Below, piece after piece: positions 46,176-57,302 of a stretch of 64,000 nucleotides of DNA. The position numbers and the translations under genes are program-made. Below the pieces are notes generated by a model. The model had not been told where the DNA came from, searched no databases, and worked only from the letters and a program-made list of their open reading frames with translations. Positions within the stretch are counted from its first letter, which is position 1, and each line of letters begins with the position of its first letter. The DNA comes from Aphis gossypii. Its lineage: Eukaryota; Arthropoda; Insecta; Hemiptera; Aphididae. The DNA lies in assembly GCF_020184175.1 (NCBI RefSeq), contig NW_026083046.1, forward strand, positions 1-64,000, in the 5' to 3' direction.

Positions 46176-47427
46176 GAAACAACAAGTCAAAAGACATAAG
46201 GTAAAATGAAAAATAACATAAATACTCATTGGCTGTACAAATACTGTACATTATAATAAACAATATACTAAGTAGGTACCTACTGTATTTTCTTTTTCTA
46301 TGAGCTGTACATATAATTACAGTACACCTTTATGATAATCTTACGATTATCCGTATTATATTAAGTTATATTTTATAATATATTAAAAAAATGGTAAATT
46401 TGGAAAATTTTATTTTTTTGTACTTTTTTAAATATTTTTAATTGCCTAAATAATTTAAAACTACTTAAAAAAATAATAGTGTTAAAATTACAAGCTTACA
46501 ATTAATAAAAACGAGTTCAATTATAAAGGCTGGTTCCTACAAGTCACGTAGTAATAATAGAGTAAAAATCTTTGATTATATTATACAAGTGCAGGGGCCA
46601 CATAATATTTTTCAAACAAGGGCCCCACAAACCTAGTTGCGGCACTTGACATTACTCATTAGAGAGGTAACATTTTTCTTTTTTTTATTTGAAAAGAAAA
46701 ACCAATGAAATACAGAGTATAAAATATAGTGTAAATTTAGTTTAGGATTGGTACAAATAAAGTACTCTAGTATTTTACAAAAAATTAACTTTTTTTAACT
46801 TAACCGAGTTAACTAAAAATTGTAATTAACCTAACTTTTTCTAATTGTTGCATATTAACATAACTTGACAGAGTTAAAAAAAAATATTAACTTGCCCAGT
46901 CTTAATAATATCATATATATATATAATTTCTCACCACGAATTGACAAGTCCAGTTATTAAAGATACATTAAAAATGAAATTTGTGAGAAAAAAATACATC
47001 ATGGTATTTATATTCCATAATATCATACTATATTTTTAAGGGAATCAGAAGGACAGGGTGGACAGTTATTTTAACCAAAAAATATACCAATCTTTTGTCG
47101 GTCAATCTGATCAATCTAGTAATGCGATAATGCTTTTGAAAACTGAATTGAATTTGGTCTTATGTCTACTTGAGATCAGTCAATCCTGAAGTCAGTCTAC
47201 TATTCCCTATTGGTAATATATTTTTAACCCCCTCCTTCTTCATATAAACCAATATCCGATGGTTAATATTAACCTTGCATATTAATTATAATATTTAGTT
47301 TAGGTTTTATACATATTATTGCTTGTGTTTACTGTATAAAAAATTATATTGTTCTTTATAAAATATCAAATCAGCAATAAGTAATTAATATATGTATAAA
47401 AACTAACTGACCCAGCAAACGTTAATT
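46176..47427. other. Intergenic DNA between element A and the copia element
   Basis: No gene is seen. Near 46595-46660 the words GGGGCCACATAAT and GGGCCCCACAAACCTAGTTGCGG look like one end of a DNA transposon, without a partner. Near 47405-47427 is CTGACCCAGCAAACGTTAATTGG, which resembles the 3' end of insect Helitrons read from the other strand. Confidence 0.4.
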
Positions 47428-47432
47428 GGCCT

Positions 47433-47826
47433 TGTTGAATATAATTTAACATTGTATAAAAGTAGCTTTATAATGTGCAATAACAACAACATAGTAAGTT
47501 GTTTTTACAATCTGTTAAATCACACCACATATGGCGTGATATTAAATTAGCAAATAAGAGAGCTTATAAAATAGCGTGAGCCATGGGTCAATAGATCATT
47601 AGTATAAAAGGCTGTGTATTAGTGTACTATGCATGGCATTTTAGTATTGTCTAAGTGTACGTCATGTATGTTTCGTAAGCATAGAACTTACATTGTTAGA
47701 AGGCAATTTACTTTTCATACTTAGTTATGTGTTTTAGTTATAGTGAAATATTACGTATTCTTATTATAACTAATTGTGTTGTATATTTAATCTTTTGTCG
47801 ATCCATTTTATAATCCTCGTTCAACA
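47433..47826 (+). repeat. 5' LTR of the copia element
   Basis: 394 bp, starting TGTTGAA and ending TTCAACA. It contains AGTATAAAAGGCTG near 47601, a good TATA box, upstream of the presumed transcription start, and no canonical AATAAA. Confidence 0.95.
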
Positions 47827-47840
47827 GGTTATGGGCCCAG
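47827..47840 (+). promoter_or_regulatory. Primer-binding site: internal initiator tRNA-Met match
   Basis: GGTTATGGGCCCAG follows the LTR directly. It is complementary to the anticodon arm of initiator tRNA-Met (CTGGGCCCATAACC with the CAU anticodon), not to a tRNA 3' end. Drosophila copia is known to prime from a half molecule of this tRNA, so the same mode is likely here. Confidence 0.85.
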
Positions 47841-47980
47841 ATCACTATAGATCTCCAGATCATCATCAGTGGTGATAACAGGACAACAAGAGAACAATTT
47901 CAACATTAGAAATTGTCAGGTTCTAACGGGGAGCTAATAGACTAAGGTACATTTTTGCAGTTCATAGATTTGATCAAGTC

Positions 47981-50900
47981 ATGGAGGACTCGGTCAAGGT
48001 GTCAAAGTTGGCGAACGCAGAAGGATGGCCATTGTGGAAGTTCCAGATGAAAATAATTATTAACTCATACGAGTTAGGAAGTTTGGTTACAGGGGAATGG
48101 GTGAAACCCGGTTCCAAGATAACTAGAATTTCGGACAAAGAATCCGATGAAGAGGCAAGAAGCCGGTATACAAATCAATTGAACGCATGGACAAAAGCAG
48201 ACACAAAGTGTCAAAAAGTAATAGTAACTTCATTAGAAGGTGGTCCAATGCAGTATTTGATTAATTGCGAGAGTGCTTATCAAATGTGGGAAAAGTTACT
48301 AAGTGTTTACGAACAAAAATCTGAGGTAAATATGTATTTACTTCAACAAAAGTTTTTTAGTTACGTAAAGGATCCCACAGATAATATTGCAACACACATC
48401 TCTAAACTAGTTAAATTAGCTAATGATTTAAAATTAGCAGGTGAAAATATTACAGATAATATGTTAATAACAAAAATTTTAATGACTTTACCAAACAGTT
48501 ATCAGCATTTTTACAGTGCATGGGATTCAATGTTATCGGAAAGTAAAACGATTAATAACTTAACAGGTCGTTTGTTATTGGAAGAATCTCGTTTACTACA
48601 ACATAATAATGATTGCAGTATTGATGTAGAAAAATCAAGTGCATTTACTACGAAATCTCAGAATAAAGCTGGTTGGAAAGGTGGAAGTCATAAAAAGGGT
48701 AAACATAATTTTAGTAGTTCAAATAATACTAAAAAGATAGGTCCTTGTTTTTACTGTGGAAAAGTTGGGCATATCAAGAGGGAATGCAGGAGCTTTCTCA
48801 AAAATCAAGAACGATCGTCGGATAAAGACGACAACGCATTTATAAGTGAGTCAACATTAGTATCAATCAAAGATGATGAACAATGGATATTGGACTCAGG
48901 TGCATCAGATCATATGTGTGCAAAATATGATTGGTTTCGAGATTACGAAAAATTAGAAATACCTACTCAAGTCAAGATTGGGAACGGAACATGTATGTAC
49001 GCAATTGGTACAGGTAAAATATTAATTTGGTCATTTGTTAAAGGTAATTGGAATAAGAATTATCTATTAAATGTGTTACACGTGCCAGAATTAAAATATA
49101 ATTTATTTTCTTGTGGTTCGGCCTTAGATAAAGGACTGAAAATTACTAGAAACAATAATATTGTGTGTATAGCTGAGCGGAAAGAAAAATTATTTCAATT
49201 ACATTTCAAAGTCGAAGTATTAAATAATACTGTGTATCATGTTAATATTGCGATTAAAGACTCGCTGCAATTATGTCATGAAAGATTAGGACATCAGAAT
49301 ATACAATATGTAATTAATTGCTTAGAAAAACATAATATTACGGTCTCTGATAAGGGCAATACATTTTTTTGTGACTCGTGTATGATGGGTAAACAACATA
49401 AATTATCATTTAAATCAAGTACGACTAGTAGTGAAAAAGTAGGAGAAATATTACACGCAGATTTGTGTGGACCGATGCAGAAAGACTCAATTGGTGGGTC
49501 AAAATATTTCTTATTAATAAAAGACGATTATACGCATTACAGAATGGTGTACTTTTTGAAACATAAAAGTGAAGTCAAAAATATAATCGGGACGGTTATA
49601 CAAAAAGTTAAAACTGATACGGGTTTCAAAGTTCAGGTTTTAAGAACGGATAACGGTTTAGAATTCGTTAATAATGAAGTAACCAGTATTTTGCAGAAAT
49701 ACGGAATTAGACATCAAACAACAGTCCCATACACGCCAGAACAAAATGGAAAAATTGAACGTGACAATCGGACAATAGTTGAAGCTGCAAGGACAATTAT
49801 ACATTCAAAGAAATTGGATATATCATTATGGGCAGAAAGTGTTCATACAGTTGTGTATACATTTAATTTAACAGGTACATCTTCAGTTAAAGGTAAAACA
49901 CCGTATGAACTTTATTTTAACAAAGATCCAAAAATAAGTCATTTGAGAATATTTGGAACAGAAGTGTTCACTCACATTCCAAAAGAGAAAAGGCAAAAGT
50001 GGGATGTTAAAAGCAAAAAGGGTATTTTTGTTGGGTATAGCAATAATACTAAAGGTTACAGAGTTTGGTTTCCGGGTACAAATAATATAAGTATATTTAG
50101 AGATATTATTTTTAAGAATGAGATTAATCAACAAGAAACAGTGTATGATGAAAATCAACAACGGGTTCATGAGATCAAAACAGAACCAGTGGAAAACGAC
50201 ACAGAAAGTCAACAAGAACAGCATCAAATGCAGCTACGTGATAGAACTAGACTAAAACCACCAGACAGGTATGTTGCACAATCGTTTATTACCAATTATG
50301 TGGAAAGTGAGCCATTAACATATAGTGAAGCCATTTCATGCAAAAATGCAACTAATTGGGTAGAAGCAATGAACGATGAAATTAAATCATTAGGTGATAA
50401 TGAAACGTGGACTTTGGTATCAAAGCCGGTCGGAGCGAATGTTATAAACAACTCATGGGTGTATAAAATAAAACATAATGATCGTTTTAAAGCTAGGTTA
50501 GTCATTAATGGATCAAGACAAAAATATGGTATTGATTATACGGAAACATTTTCGCCAGTAGTAAGGTATGAATCAATCAGAACCATTTTAGCTGTTGCAG
50601 CAGCAGAAAATTACGATTTAAAACAGTTTGATATAAAAACGGCATTTTTATATGGTTATCTAGAGGAAGACATATATATGAGTCAAATTGGATTCGAAGA
50701 TTCAACAGATCGGGTATGCAAACTAAATAGAAGTTTGTATGGGTTAAAACAATCGCCAAGATGTTGGAATAATAGATTTAAGCAATTTCTATTAGAGTTC
50801 AAGCTATAACAAAGTACATCGGATCCATGTATTTATTTTAATCATTATGATAATGAGACATTAATTTTAGCTATTTTTGTTGATGATGGTTTGATAGCGT

Positions 50901-51826
50901 CGAGCAGCAAAATAAAAACAGATAAATTGTTGCAAGGTCTTGAACAACAGTTTGAGATTACACAGGGTAATTTAGATTATTTTCTAGGTATGGAAATAAC
51001 TAGATGTACTGACGGATCAATATATATACATCAGACAAATTACGCAAATACAATTATTAGTAAATTTAATTTATTAGATGCGAAGGAGTTATCAACACCA
51101 ATTGATAGGTCGCATGGTGCAGAACAAAATTTAATGACAAGTGATAATCAATTTCCATACAGGCAGGCTGTAGGAAACTTATTATTTTTATCTCAAGTCA
51201 CGAGGCCAGATATAGCATTCGCTGTAAACTATGTTAGTAGGTTTTTAAACAATCCAACGACGGTACATTGGACCATGGTAAAACGAATAATTCGTTACGT
51301 AAAAGGAACAACAAAATTTGGTCTATATTACAAATCTAACGTAAATTTATGTTTAAGTGTGTACTCAGATTCAGACTACGCAGGAGATTTAGGAACAAGA
51401 CGTTCAACCTCAGGTCATCTGTTCATGCTAGGATTATCTACGGTATCATGGCAAGCGCAAAGGCAACCCATAGTAACTCTCAGTTCAACAGAAGCAGAAT
51501 ATATTTCGGCATGTGAAACAATCAAAGGTTTGATTTGGATTGACAGATTAGTCAAAGAAATCTGCAACAACGCAACGGATGAACAACCGACATTATATGT
51601 GGACAATCAAAGTGCAATACGACTAGTGAAAAATCCAAAGTTTCATAAGAGGACTAAACACATTGACGTCAGATATCATTTCATTAGGGAAAAGTTTGAA
51701 GAAAACTTATTTCGACTACAGTACGTAGATACAGAAGAACAATATGCAGACTTGTTCACTAAACCACTTACGAAGGATAGGTTTGAAAAATTAAGGCAGA
51801 AATTATCGTTGTTAAAATTACTTTAA
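47981..51826 (+). pseudogene. pol: copia gag-pol polyprotein, one internal stop
   Basis: One frame of 1282 codons, broken only by TAA at 50807-50809. Domains by residue: gag (UBN2-like) 1-240; CCHC knuckle CFYCGKVGHIKREC about 256-269; protease WILDSGASDHMC about 301; integrase zinc domain HERLGHQN about 431 and CDSCMMGKQH; integrase core with Asp in HADLCGPM (about 493), Asp in RTDNGLEF (about 557) and Glu in NGKIERDN (about 592); reverse transcriptase from RFKARLVINGSRQ (about 834) with FDIKTAFLYG and the FVDDG box near 966; RNase H with SDSDYAGDLGTRRSTSG (about 1128), LSSTEAEYISACE and KHIDVRYHFIRE. The stop lies between YGLKQSPRCW and SDPCIYF, so protein made from this copy would lack half of RT and all of RNase H. 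Confidence 0.94.
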
Positions 51827-51862
51827 TTTTCATGATTATATAAAATATTAATTACGGGGGTG

Positions 51863-52256
51863 TGTTGAATATAATTTAACATTGTATAAAAGTAGCTTTA
51901 TAATGTGCAATAACAACAACATAGTAAGTTGTTTTTACAATCTGTTAAATCACACCACATATGGCGTGATATTAAATTAGCAAATAAGAGAGCTTATAAA
52001 ATAGCGTGAGCCATGGGTCAATAGATCATTAGTATAAAAGGCTGTGTATTAGTGTACTATGCATGGCATTTTAGTATTGTCTAAGTGTACGTCATGTATG
52101 TTTCGTAAGCATAGAACTTACATTGTTAGAAGGCAATTTACTTTTCATACTTAGTTATGTGTTTTAGTTATAGTGAAATATTACGTATTCTTATTATAAC
52201 TAATTGTGTTGTATATTTAATCTTTTGTCGATCCATTTTATAATCCTCGTTCAACA
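51863..52256 (+). repeat. 3' LTR of the copia element
   Basis: 394 bp, same as 47433-47826 at every position I compared. It is preceded by the polypurine tract CGGGGGTG at 51855-51862. Confidence 0.95.
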
Positions 52257-52261
52257 GGCCT

Positions 52262-53455
52262 AAATTTTTTTTTTAAATTAAGTTGACCCGGTGAACTTAA
52301 CGCCTTCAAATAAAGATTAGATTGATAATAAATTTCAAGTATTCCATTGTAATGAATTGTTACAGAAATCAATATATTGCATTTTGATAAACAATATTTT
52401 TCGTTTTGTTTTCTGGTGCAAAAATGAACAACGAAGACGGTTTTCCAACACGCGAACTGGCAACGTACAGCTGCCCGTGCGAAAAACATGGACATTCCAA
52501 ATTGATCCCACAGACTTCCAACGATTGGCCTTACAATTTATTGATTGTCATCGCAAAAGCCAATCTAACGGGAAACTGATTCCGCTTAAACTGAAATGGA
52601 AGATCTGTTGGAATGATCGGAATTCGTGGGATAAGGACTTCCTCCCCTTTGAAATTGTCCTTGATGATCGTTGATTGTATTACATTGTTCATCAGTTTCT
52701 TGACGGACAATCGTGTACCATTACACAATTTAGGAGGATTTAGATTCCGCAACATAATTATGATCGATCCCACTTTTACCTGTAAATTATGCGGTGGAGT
52801 ACCTGGCACATCAAGCGAGTTCAAAAATTCTGTCGGATAGTTGACCGCTTTGTTTTCGTCGGTCGTGCTGTCAACGGATTTGTATGAACGTAGTTCTCCA
52901 GCAATTTTACTCTGAATTGTAAAATTCAAGCTATCGACGTCCTTATTCCTCGCTGCTAGAATTGCCCGTTCACTCATCCAATCAAAATTGTTATAATTGA
53001 CCTCAATGCTTGGGAACACTTTTGTAATGAGTTCTTCCTTCGACGATGTGAACTCACAAAAATTTGCCGGAAACGATATTAATCCAGTCAAAACATCAAT
53101 CGGAATGTGTCCATTACCAAGCGCCAGCAGTTGTCTCGAGAATTCAGCAGCCGATGGGTCGTTTTGCAACGCAACTCTCATGTTCGTGTTCAATTTCAAC
53201 TTCTTGACATGTCGCCACAAAAACGACGATTTTAGGCATGCATTAATTTCATCGGCAGCAGTAGATTTCGGAATGACGGGAAGTGTTTGACGAAAATCTC
53301 CGGAGAGCAATATCATTGCCCCACCAAATTGTCTCGAATTACCTCGTAAATCTTTCATCGTTCGGTCAACTGTCTCCAAAGCTAGTATATGTGCCATCGT
53401 GCATTCATCCCAAATGATGATTTTGCATTCTCGCATCAATTTCGCTGTCGCTGAA
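52262..53455 (-). pseudogene. Helitron Rep/helicase, PIF1-like helicase C-terminal part
   Basis: On the - strand from about 53455 the frame reads the Walker B box KIIIWDECTMAH, then GGAMILLSGDFRQTLPVIP, LKLNTNMRVAL, PTEFLNSLDVPGTPPHNL, IMLRNLNPPKLCNGTRL and AFAMTINK. A TAA replaces Gln at 52531-52533. After it the same frame goes on: GQSLEV, HGQLYVASSRVGKPSSL, to a stop at 52369. The Walker A part and the Rep domain are missing: sequence above about 53455 does not match. Near 52283 the - strand has GTTCACCGGGTCAACTTAA, similar to Helitron 3' ends. So this is the 3' third of an autonomous Helitron, which copies itself by rolling-circle replication when complete. Confidence 0.88.
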
Positions 53456-54290
53456 TTCTTGGTCATTGTTCGCGCCAGTGAGCAACGCGAACAAAAAATA
53501 TTGTGCCACAGCTGCGCACGTTTGCCTCCCTGTCTGTTCTGATACCAGCGATATGCTCTTATCAAGCTGACAGTGAGCGGCGTGCGTATCTCAACCGTTG
53601 TATTTCATATTTAAAATTTTATCTTGTGTATTTTCGTTCAGTATTATTAGTCTTCATAAAGTTTTTTCAACGCTTTCAGTGCCACCGAAAGCTTTTATTT
53701 CAACAGAATAAAATGGTAAGGTGGTACTGATCGTTCCTTCGTGAATTATGTGTTTTTTCATTGGTTAATTCATTTTTTCAGTCGTTATTGTAAAAATAAT
53801 ATTAATTTTTCATTGCATTCGTTCTGTTTTTTTTTCTTTCTTGCCGTCTCTCGAGCTGTGAGGTGTTCCAGCCAGAGCAATAACACATTCTTGCACTGTT
53901 TTTTTTTGCGTTCTCAGTGACCTACCTCGTTGTCATTTTTCGTGTGTTTTCATTATTTATCAGTCTTCATTGTTTTGTGAGTCTCTTCTGCCAGTATCGT
54001 TCATAGCCACTACATTGTGCCCTTCTAATATTATTTTCCCCATTCAGGGTGTTCAGAAACATACTTACAGAAGCACGTGTTCCGTGTATTGTGTTGTGAA
54101 TGTCATTCAGTGAGTTATTCGTCCGAGCTGTCGGCCCGTTAGTCGCACGTTCTTGGGATTGCCACACATTTTAATATTATATTGTATCTTTTTTATTGTA
54201 CAAACGTGTGCATCCCGAGGCAGTAGCATTTGGTTCGAAGCCGCTAACGGACGGCAGCTCACAGGTAAACGGCTGACGAGCCGCAGTAGT
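53456..54290. other. Unassigned sequence upstream of the virus-like region
   Basis: The sequence departs from the helicase at about 53455. It is of medium G+C with T-rich tracts, and holds no frame with a recognisable domain. ATGGTAAGG near 53713 could be a splice donor after a short first exon. It may be the left flank or terminal region of the element that follows. Confidence 0.35.
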
Positions 54291-54545
54291 ATACATTTGT
54301 ATGTTCTGCGCACTTTTGACTGCGGAGATTGCAAATTTTTAAGGGGGATTTTTCCCCTCAAACTTTTTTTTTCTCCGCTCTACCAGACTGCGGTGATTTT
54401 AAAATTTTTAGGTGGATTTTCTCCCTCAAACTTTTTTTTCTCCGCTGTACCAGTAAAAAAAACACTGATTTTCAAAAACCATAATGTATGTTCTGCGCAC
54501 TTTTGACTGCGGAGATTTTTAAAATTTAAGATATAGTTTCCGCCT
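54291..54545. repeat. Direct repeats upstream of the BIR gene
   Basis: TATGTTCTGCGCACTTTTGA and the following CTGCGGAGATT occur at about 54300 and again at about 54487. Between them, a GATTTT...CCCTCAAACTTTTTTT(T)CTCCGCT...ACCAG unit occurs twice (about 54345-54387 and 54413-54452), the words CTGCGGAGA and TCTCCGCT being near-complementary. The block lies 270 bp upstream of the BIR-coding frame and may be regulatory or a remnant terminal repeat. Confidence 0.7.
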
Positions 54546-54812
54546 TTAACCAATTATTTTTTCCCCTGTTACACATAAAGTTTAAACAGTGTATACACAC
54601 TTCAACACTATTTATTTCCCTTGTAAGTTAAACATTCAGGTTACACTGTAATTTCATTTTTTTTTAATAAATTATAGATAAAAGTCGTTTTATTGAATTC
54701 ATTCCAGTTCAGACAGTTCAGTTAATATTCAACCATCGTTCAATCAGGTTCTGTTAGTTTAAATCAAGTTTAATTCATTTAAGTTTTTTTTTATTTTTTT
54801 TTTTTATAAAAA

Positions 54813-55216
54813 ATGAATTTTCAACAAATTAACAACAGTTTTTGTTCACTTGTTTCGTTAGTACGAAACAATGCATATCCTACATATCCAGAATTCACTA
54901 CATTTATATCAAAATTGAAAACATTCAATTTATTTCCGTTGACTTCATCTCAAGATAAATACTCATTAGCTGAAAGCGGTTTTATATATTCAGGGAAAAA
55001 GATATTGTTGAATGTTTTTGCTGCGGTATTATATTGCATCGTTGGGAAAAAGAAGATAATCCATGGATTGAACATTCAAGATGGAATCCGAAATGTGTTT
55101 TTGTATTATTATCAAAAGGAAATCAGTTTGTTGAAAATGTAGTAAAAAAATATGGTAAGATTATCGATATTTGTGATTGTGATTGTGGATCAAGGTCATA
55201 TGATACTGTTGTTTAG
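54813..55216 (+). pseudogene. BIR (IAP-type) domain protein, one-base frameshift
   Basis: The first frame (from ATG 54813) reads ARGRAW-like helical N-terminal residues with YPEFTTFISKLKTF, FPLTSSQDKYSLAESGFIYSG, the usual first half of a BIR domain. The second half is in another frame from about 54998: Cys-x2-Cys, then 16 residues, His, six residues, Cys (ECFCCG ... WIEHSRWNPKC), followed by KGNQFVENVVKKYG, ending at 55216. The ligand spacing CX2CX16HX6C is exactly that of BIR zinc folds. The frames part at a run of five A near 54998. BIR proteins inhibit apoptosis or act in cell division; single-BIR versions are common in insect DNA viruses. No RING finger is seen. A sequencing error in the A-run is possible. 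Confidence 0.85.
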
Positions 55217-55595
55217 TTCATTTAACTTTCTATATTTCAATAAAAAAAAATCTGAATTTAATAAACTTAAATGTGTTAATAACTTATTTAATACCTCGTG
55301 AACGTATAGCCTAGTGGGATAACGCATCTAATTTAAATTTAATATGTTAATGATTTTTAAAAAATGTTTCAGGTTCTATCGAATTAGGTAGGTAAGTATA
55401 ATAACTCTTTACTGTTTATCCAACTAGACACTATACGTTCACATTTTTTTTTCTTTTTTTTCTTTTGTAACCTTACATTTGTTTAGTATAACATGTATGA
55501 ATAAACAAAACTTGTTAGTTTGAGCTAAGCTGTCTAGTGATCATATTCATATTTCTAGAAAAAAAATACTGTTTACTGTTTTTTATTTTATCAAT
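55217..55595. other. Spacer between BIR gene and 205-aa gene
   Basis: AT-rich, with a T/C tract near 55443-55470. No gene is seen. AATAAA signals lie near 55259 and 55501. Confidence 0.5.
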
Positions 55596-56213
55596 ATGAA
55601 TCCATCAATCGTTGTATCAAAATCTGTGTTCGATATTCGTCCTTTTAGTAAGAAAAGTGTAACCGTTGGACTTCTAGTTAATAAGCAAATTTCAATTATT
55701 ATATTATTAGAATGTAAATTAACTAAAAAAGTTGTAACGTTAGATCTTGATCAGTGGTGTAAGTTAATATGCGAAAACAATTTTAATACAATTATCGAAA
55801 ATTTGCATACTCGTTTTAAACGTGTTAAGATAGCTGATAATTTTTTCTACTCTGTTAATGTAAACCAATCAACTATAGTTTTATATTCTAATGATAATTA
55901 TATAACATTATCTCATATTGATCTTCATCGTTTGAAACAATTACAACATTGTATTGACTTGTATATTGTTGAAAAACAGAAAAAATTGGAATCATACCAA
56001 AAAACGTTTGATACAGCTTATACGTTAATAAAGTCTGACGTAAATGGGTTACCATCATCTTGTCAACGAAACGAATTTACAAATCAATATATTCAAAATT
56101 ATGATTTCAGCTACAGCAATATACAAAGTGAAGATTGTTCATTTATGTACGAGTTATTACAATTTCATTTTAATTCATTGTCGAACATGATATTACAAGA
56201 TTTAGTGATGTAA
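55596..56213 (+). CDS. Unknown 205-aa protein of the virus-like region
   Basis: An unbroken frame starting MNPSIVVSKSVFDIRPFSKK. Residues 20-110 alternate beta-type segments (VTVGLLVNKQISIIILLECK, KKVVTLDLDQWCKLI, NQSTIVLYSNDNYITLSHID), which would suit a small beta-sheet, possibly nucleic-acid-binding, fold. Residues 110-145 are helical (LHRLKQLQHCIDLYIVEKQK). I do not recognise the family. It is 380 bp downstream of the BIR gene on the same strand, with a TATA-poor but AT-rich leader, and the single-exon form is unlike the spliced genes around. An AATAAA-like tail lies at 56215. I take it as a gene of the same virus-like element. Confidence 0.65.
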   Translation: MNPSIVVSKSVFDIRPFSKKSVTVGLLVNKQISIIILLECKLTKKVVTLDLDQWCKLICENNFNTIIENLHTRFKRVKIADNFFYSVNVNQSTIVLYSNDNYITLSHIDLHRLKQLQHCIDLYIVEKQKKLESYQKTFDTAYTLIKSDVNGLPSSCQRNEFTNQYIQNYDFSYSNIQSEDCSFMYELLQFHFNSLSNMILQDLVM

Positions 56214-56471
56214 TATAAAAAAAGTTTCTTAATTTATTTTAATTTATCGTTCTTGTAAAAAAAAAAAAAAAAAATGTGAAATTAATACCACTTGTATACT
56301 AACTTTCAATATTTTTATTTTTATTTTTTTTGTTTTTATTTTATTTTTATTTTTATTTTAACCTATAAATGAATTATTATTATTTTTTTTTTATCTAAAT
56401 AATAAAAAATAAATATAAATATAAAAAATTTTTTTTTTTATTAAATAAAATTAATCCAACACCATATCCTA

Positions 56472-57302
56472 TTACATACATTTTATATGTTTATTTTTTT
56501 TTGGTTTGTGTCTGATTAGCTTCTTGGCGGGATGTCGCATCATTTTGTCGAAAACAGATTGAATGAGCGTCACCATTTCTTTGGCTGTAGTTAAATCATC
56601 CGGATGCTGTCCTGTTAAAGATATTTTGAGTGAGCATTCAGCATGCTTCCATCTAAAAAAGTTAGGTTAGGTTAAATTAAATTTTATTATAAATATTTCA
56701 CTTTAGTTAAATATATATATTATTATTATTATTATTATTATTACCTATCTTGCAGAGCAACTTTATCAATTTTAGCACATTTATAATGTGCTATAGTCCA
56801 GTAATCTACAGCCGTATTGTCTACAGGTGTCTTAACCGTTAATGAACAATCATCCTTTTTTATATTCAAGGTGTTCTCTGCATCGGTTGGTATAGTTGGA
56901 TCTGTTATTAAATCTAATATTTTGTCTGTATAACAAATAGCAGTGCTCTATAAAATAATAATTAAATTATATTTTTTTACTTTTTCGTAATATGTCATAA
57001 ATTTATATAACTCACCTTTTTCGTCTTTTTCGATACTGGTTTCTTCTCCGGTTTTACAGCTAACCTTTTCGATGTACCTTTTTTTTGAGATGTTGTTGCA
57101 ATATCATCCTATAATTAAAATAGACGATAAGCTGATGACGGTTTACAAAATAAATTTTTCATAAAATATTTAATGTCTTTTAATTAAAATAATTATATAT
57201 TATATTATAATAAAAAAAGTCGTAACCGTCGCTTTTACGGTCGGTGGGTGTGCGTGTGTGTGTGCGTGCTCCCGCAACTACGTTCGTCTGCTCCGTCGCC
57301 AT
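56472..57302 (-). CDS. Spliced unknown protein, four predicted exons, 165 aa
   Basis: Three exons are well supported: 57016-57108, 56745-56947 and 56472-56652. Each is bounded by AG and GT, with GTGAGT and GTAATA donors, and phases agree exactly (31 codons; 67 codons plus 2 bases; 1 base plus 59 codons and stop). The first exon is a guess: 57282-57302, MATEQTN, before a GTAGTT donor. The protein has a Lys-rich linker (KRLAVKPEKKPVSKKTKK), a central region with SLTVKTPVDNTAVDYWTI and CAKIDKVALQDRWKHAEC, a helical part (TTAKEMVTLIQSVFDKMM) and a basic C-terminus, suggesting a nuclear or nucleic-acid-binding protein. I do not recognise the family. It is opposite in strand to its neighbours. Confidence 0.6.

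Larger units (their letters stand above)
47428..52261 (+). mobile_element. Complete Ty1/copia element with identical LTRs
   Basis: The order is LTR 47433-47826, primer site, one gag-pol frame 47981-51826, purine tract CGGGGGTG, LTR 51863-52256. A perfect 5-bp duplication GGCCT flanks it (47428-47432 and 52257-52261). The two 394-bp LTRs show no difference that I can find, so insertion is recent. The only visible lesion is an in-frame TAA at 50807-50809. Confidence 0.96.

Noticed and set aside
47405..52300. Treating the two Helitron-end-like words as a single element cut by copia
   Set aside because: The words at 47405 and 52283 are different 3' ends in the same direction, so they are two stacked remnants and not one element's two ends.
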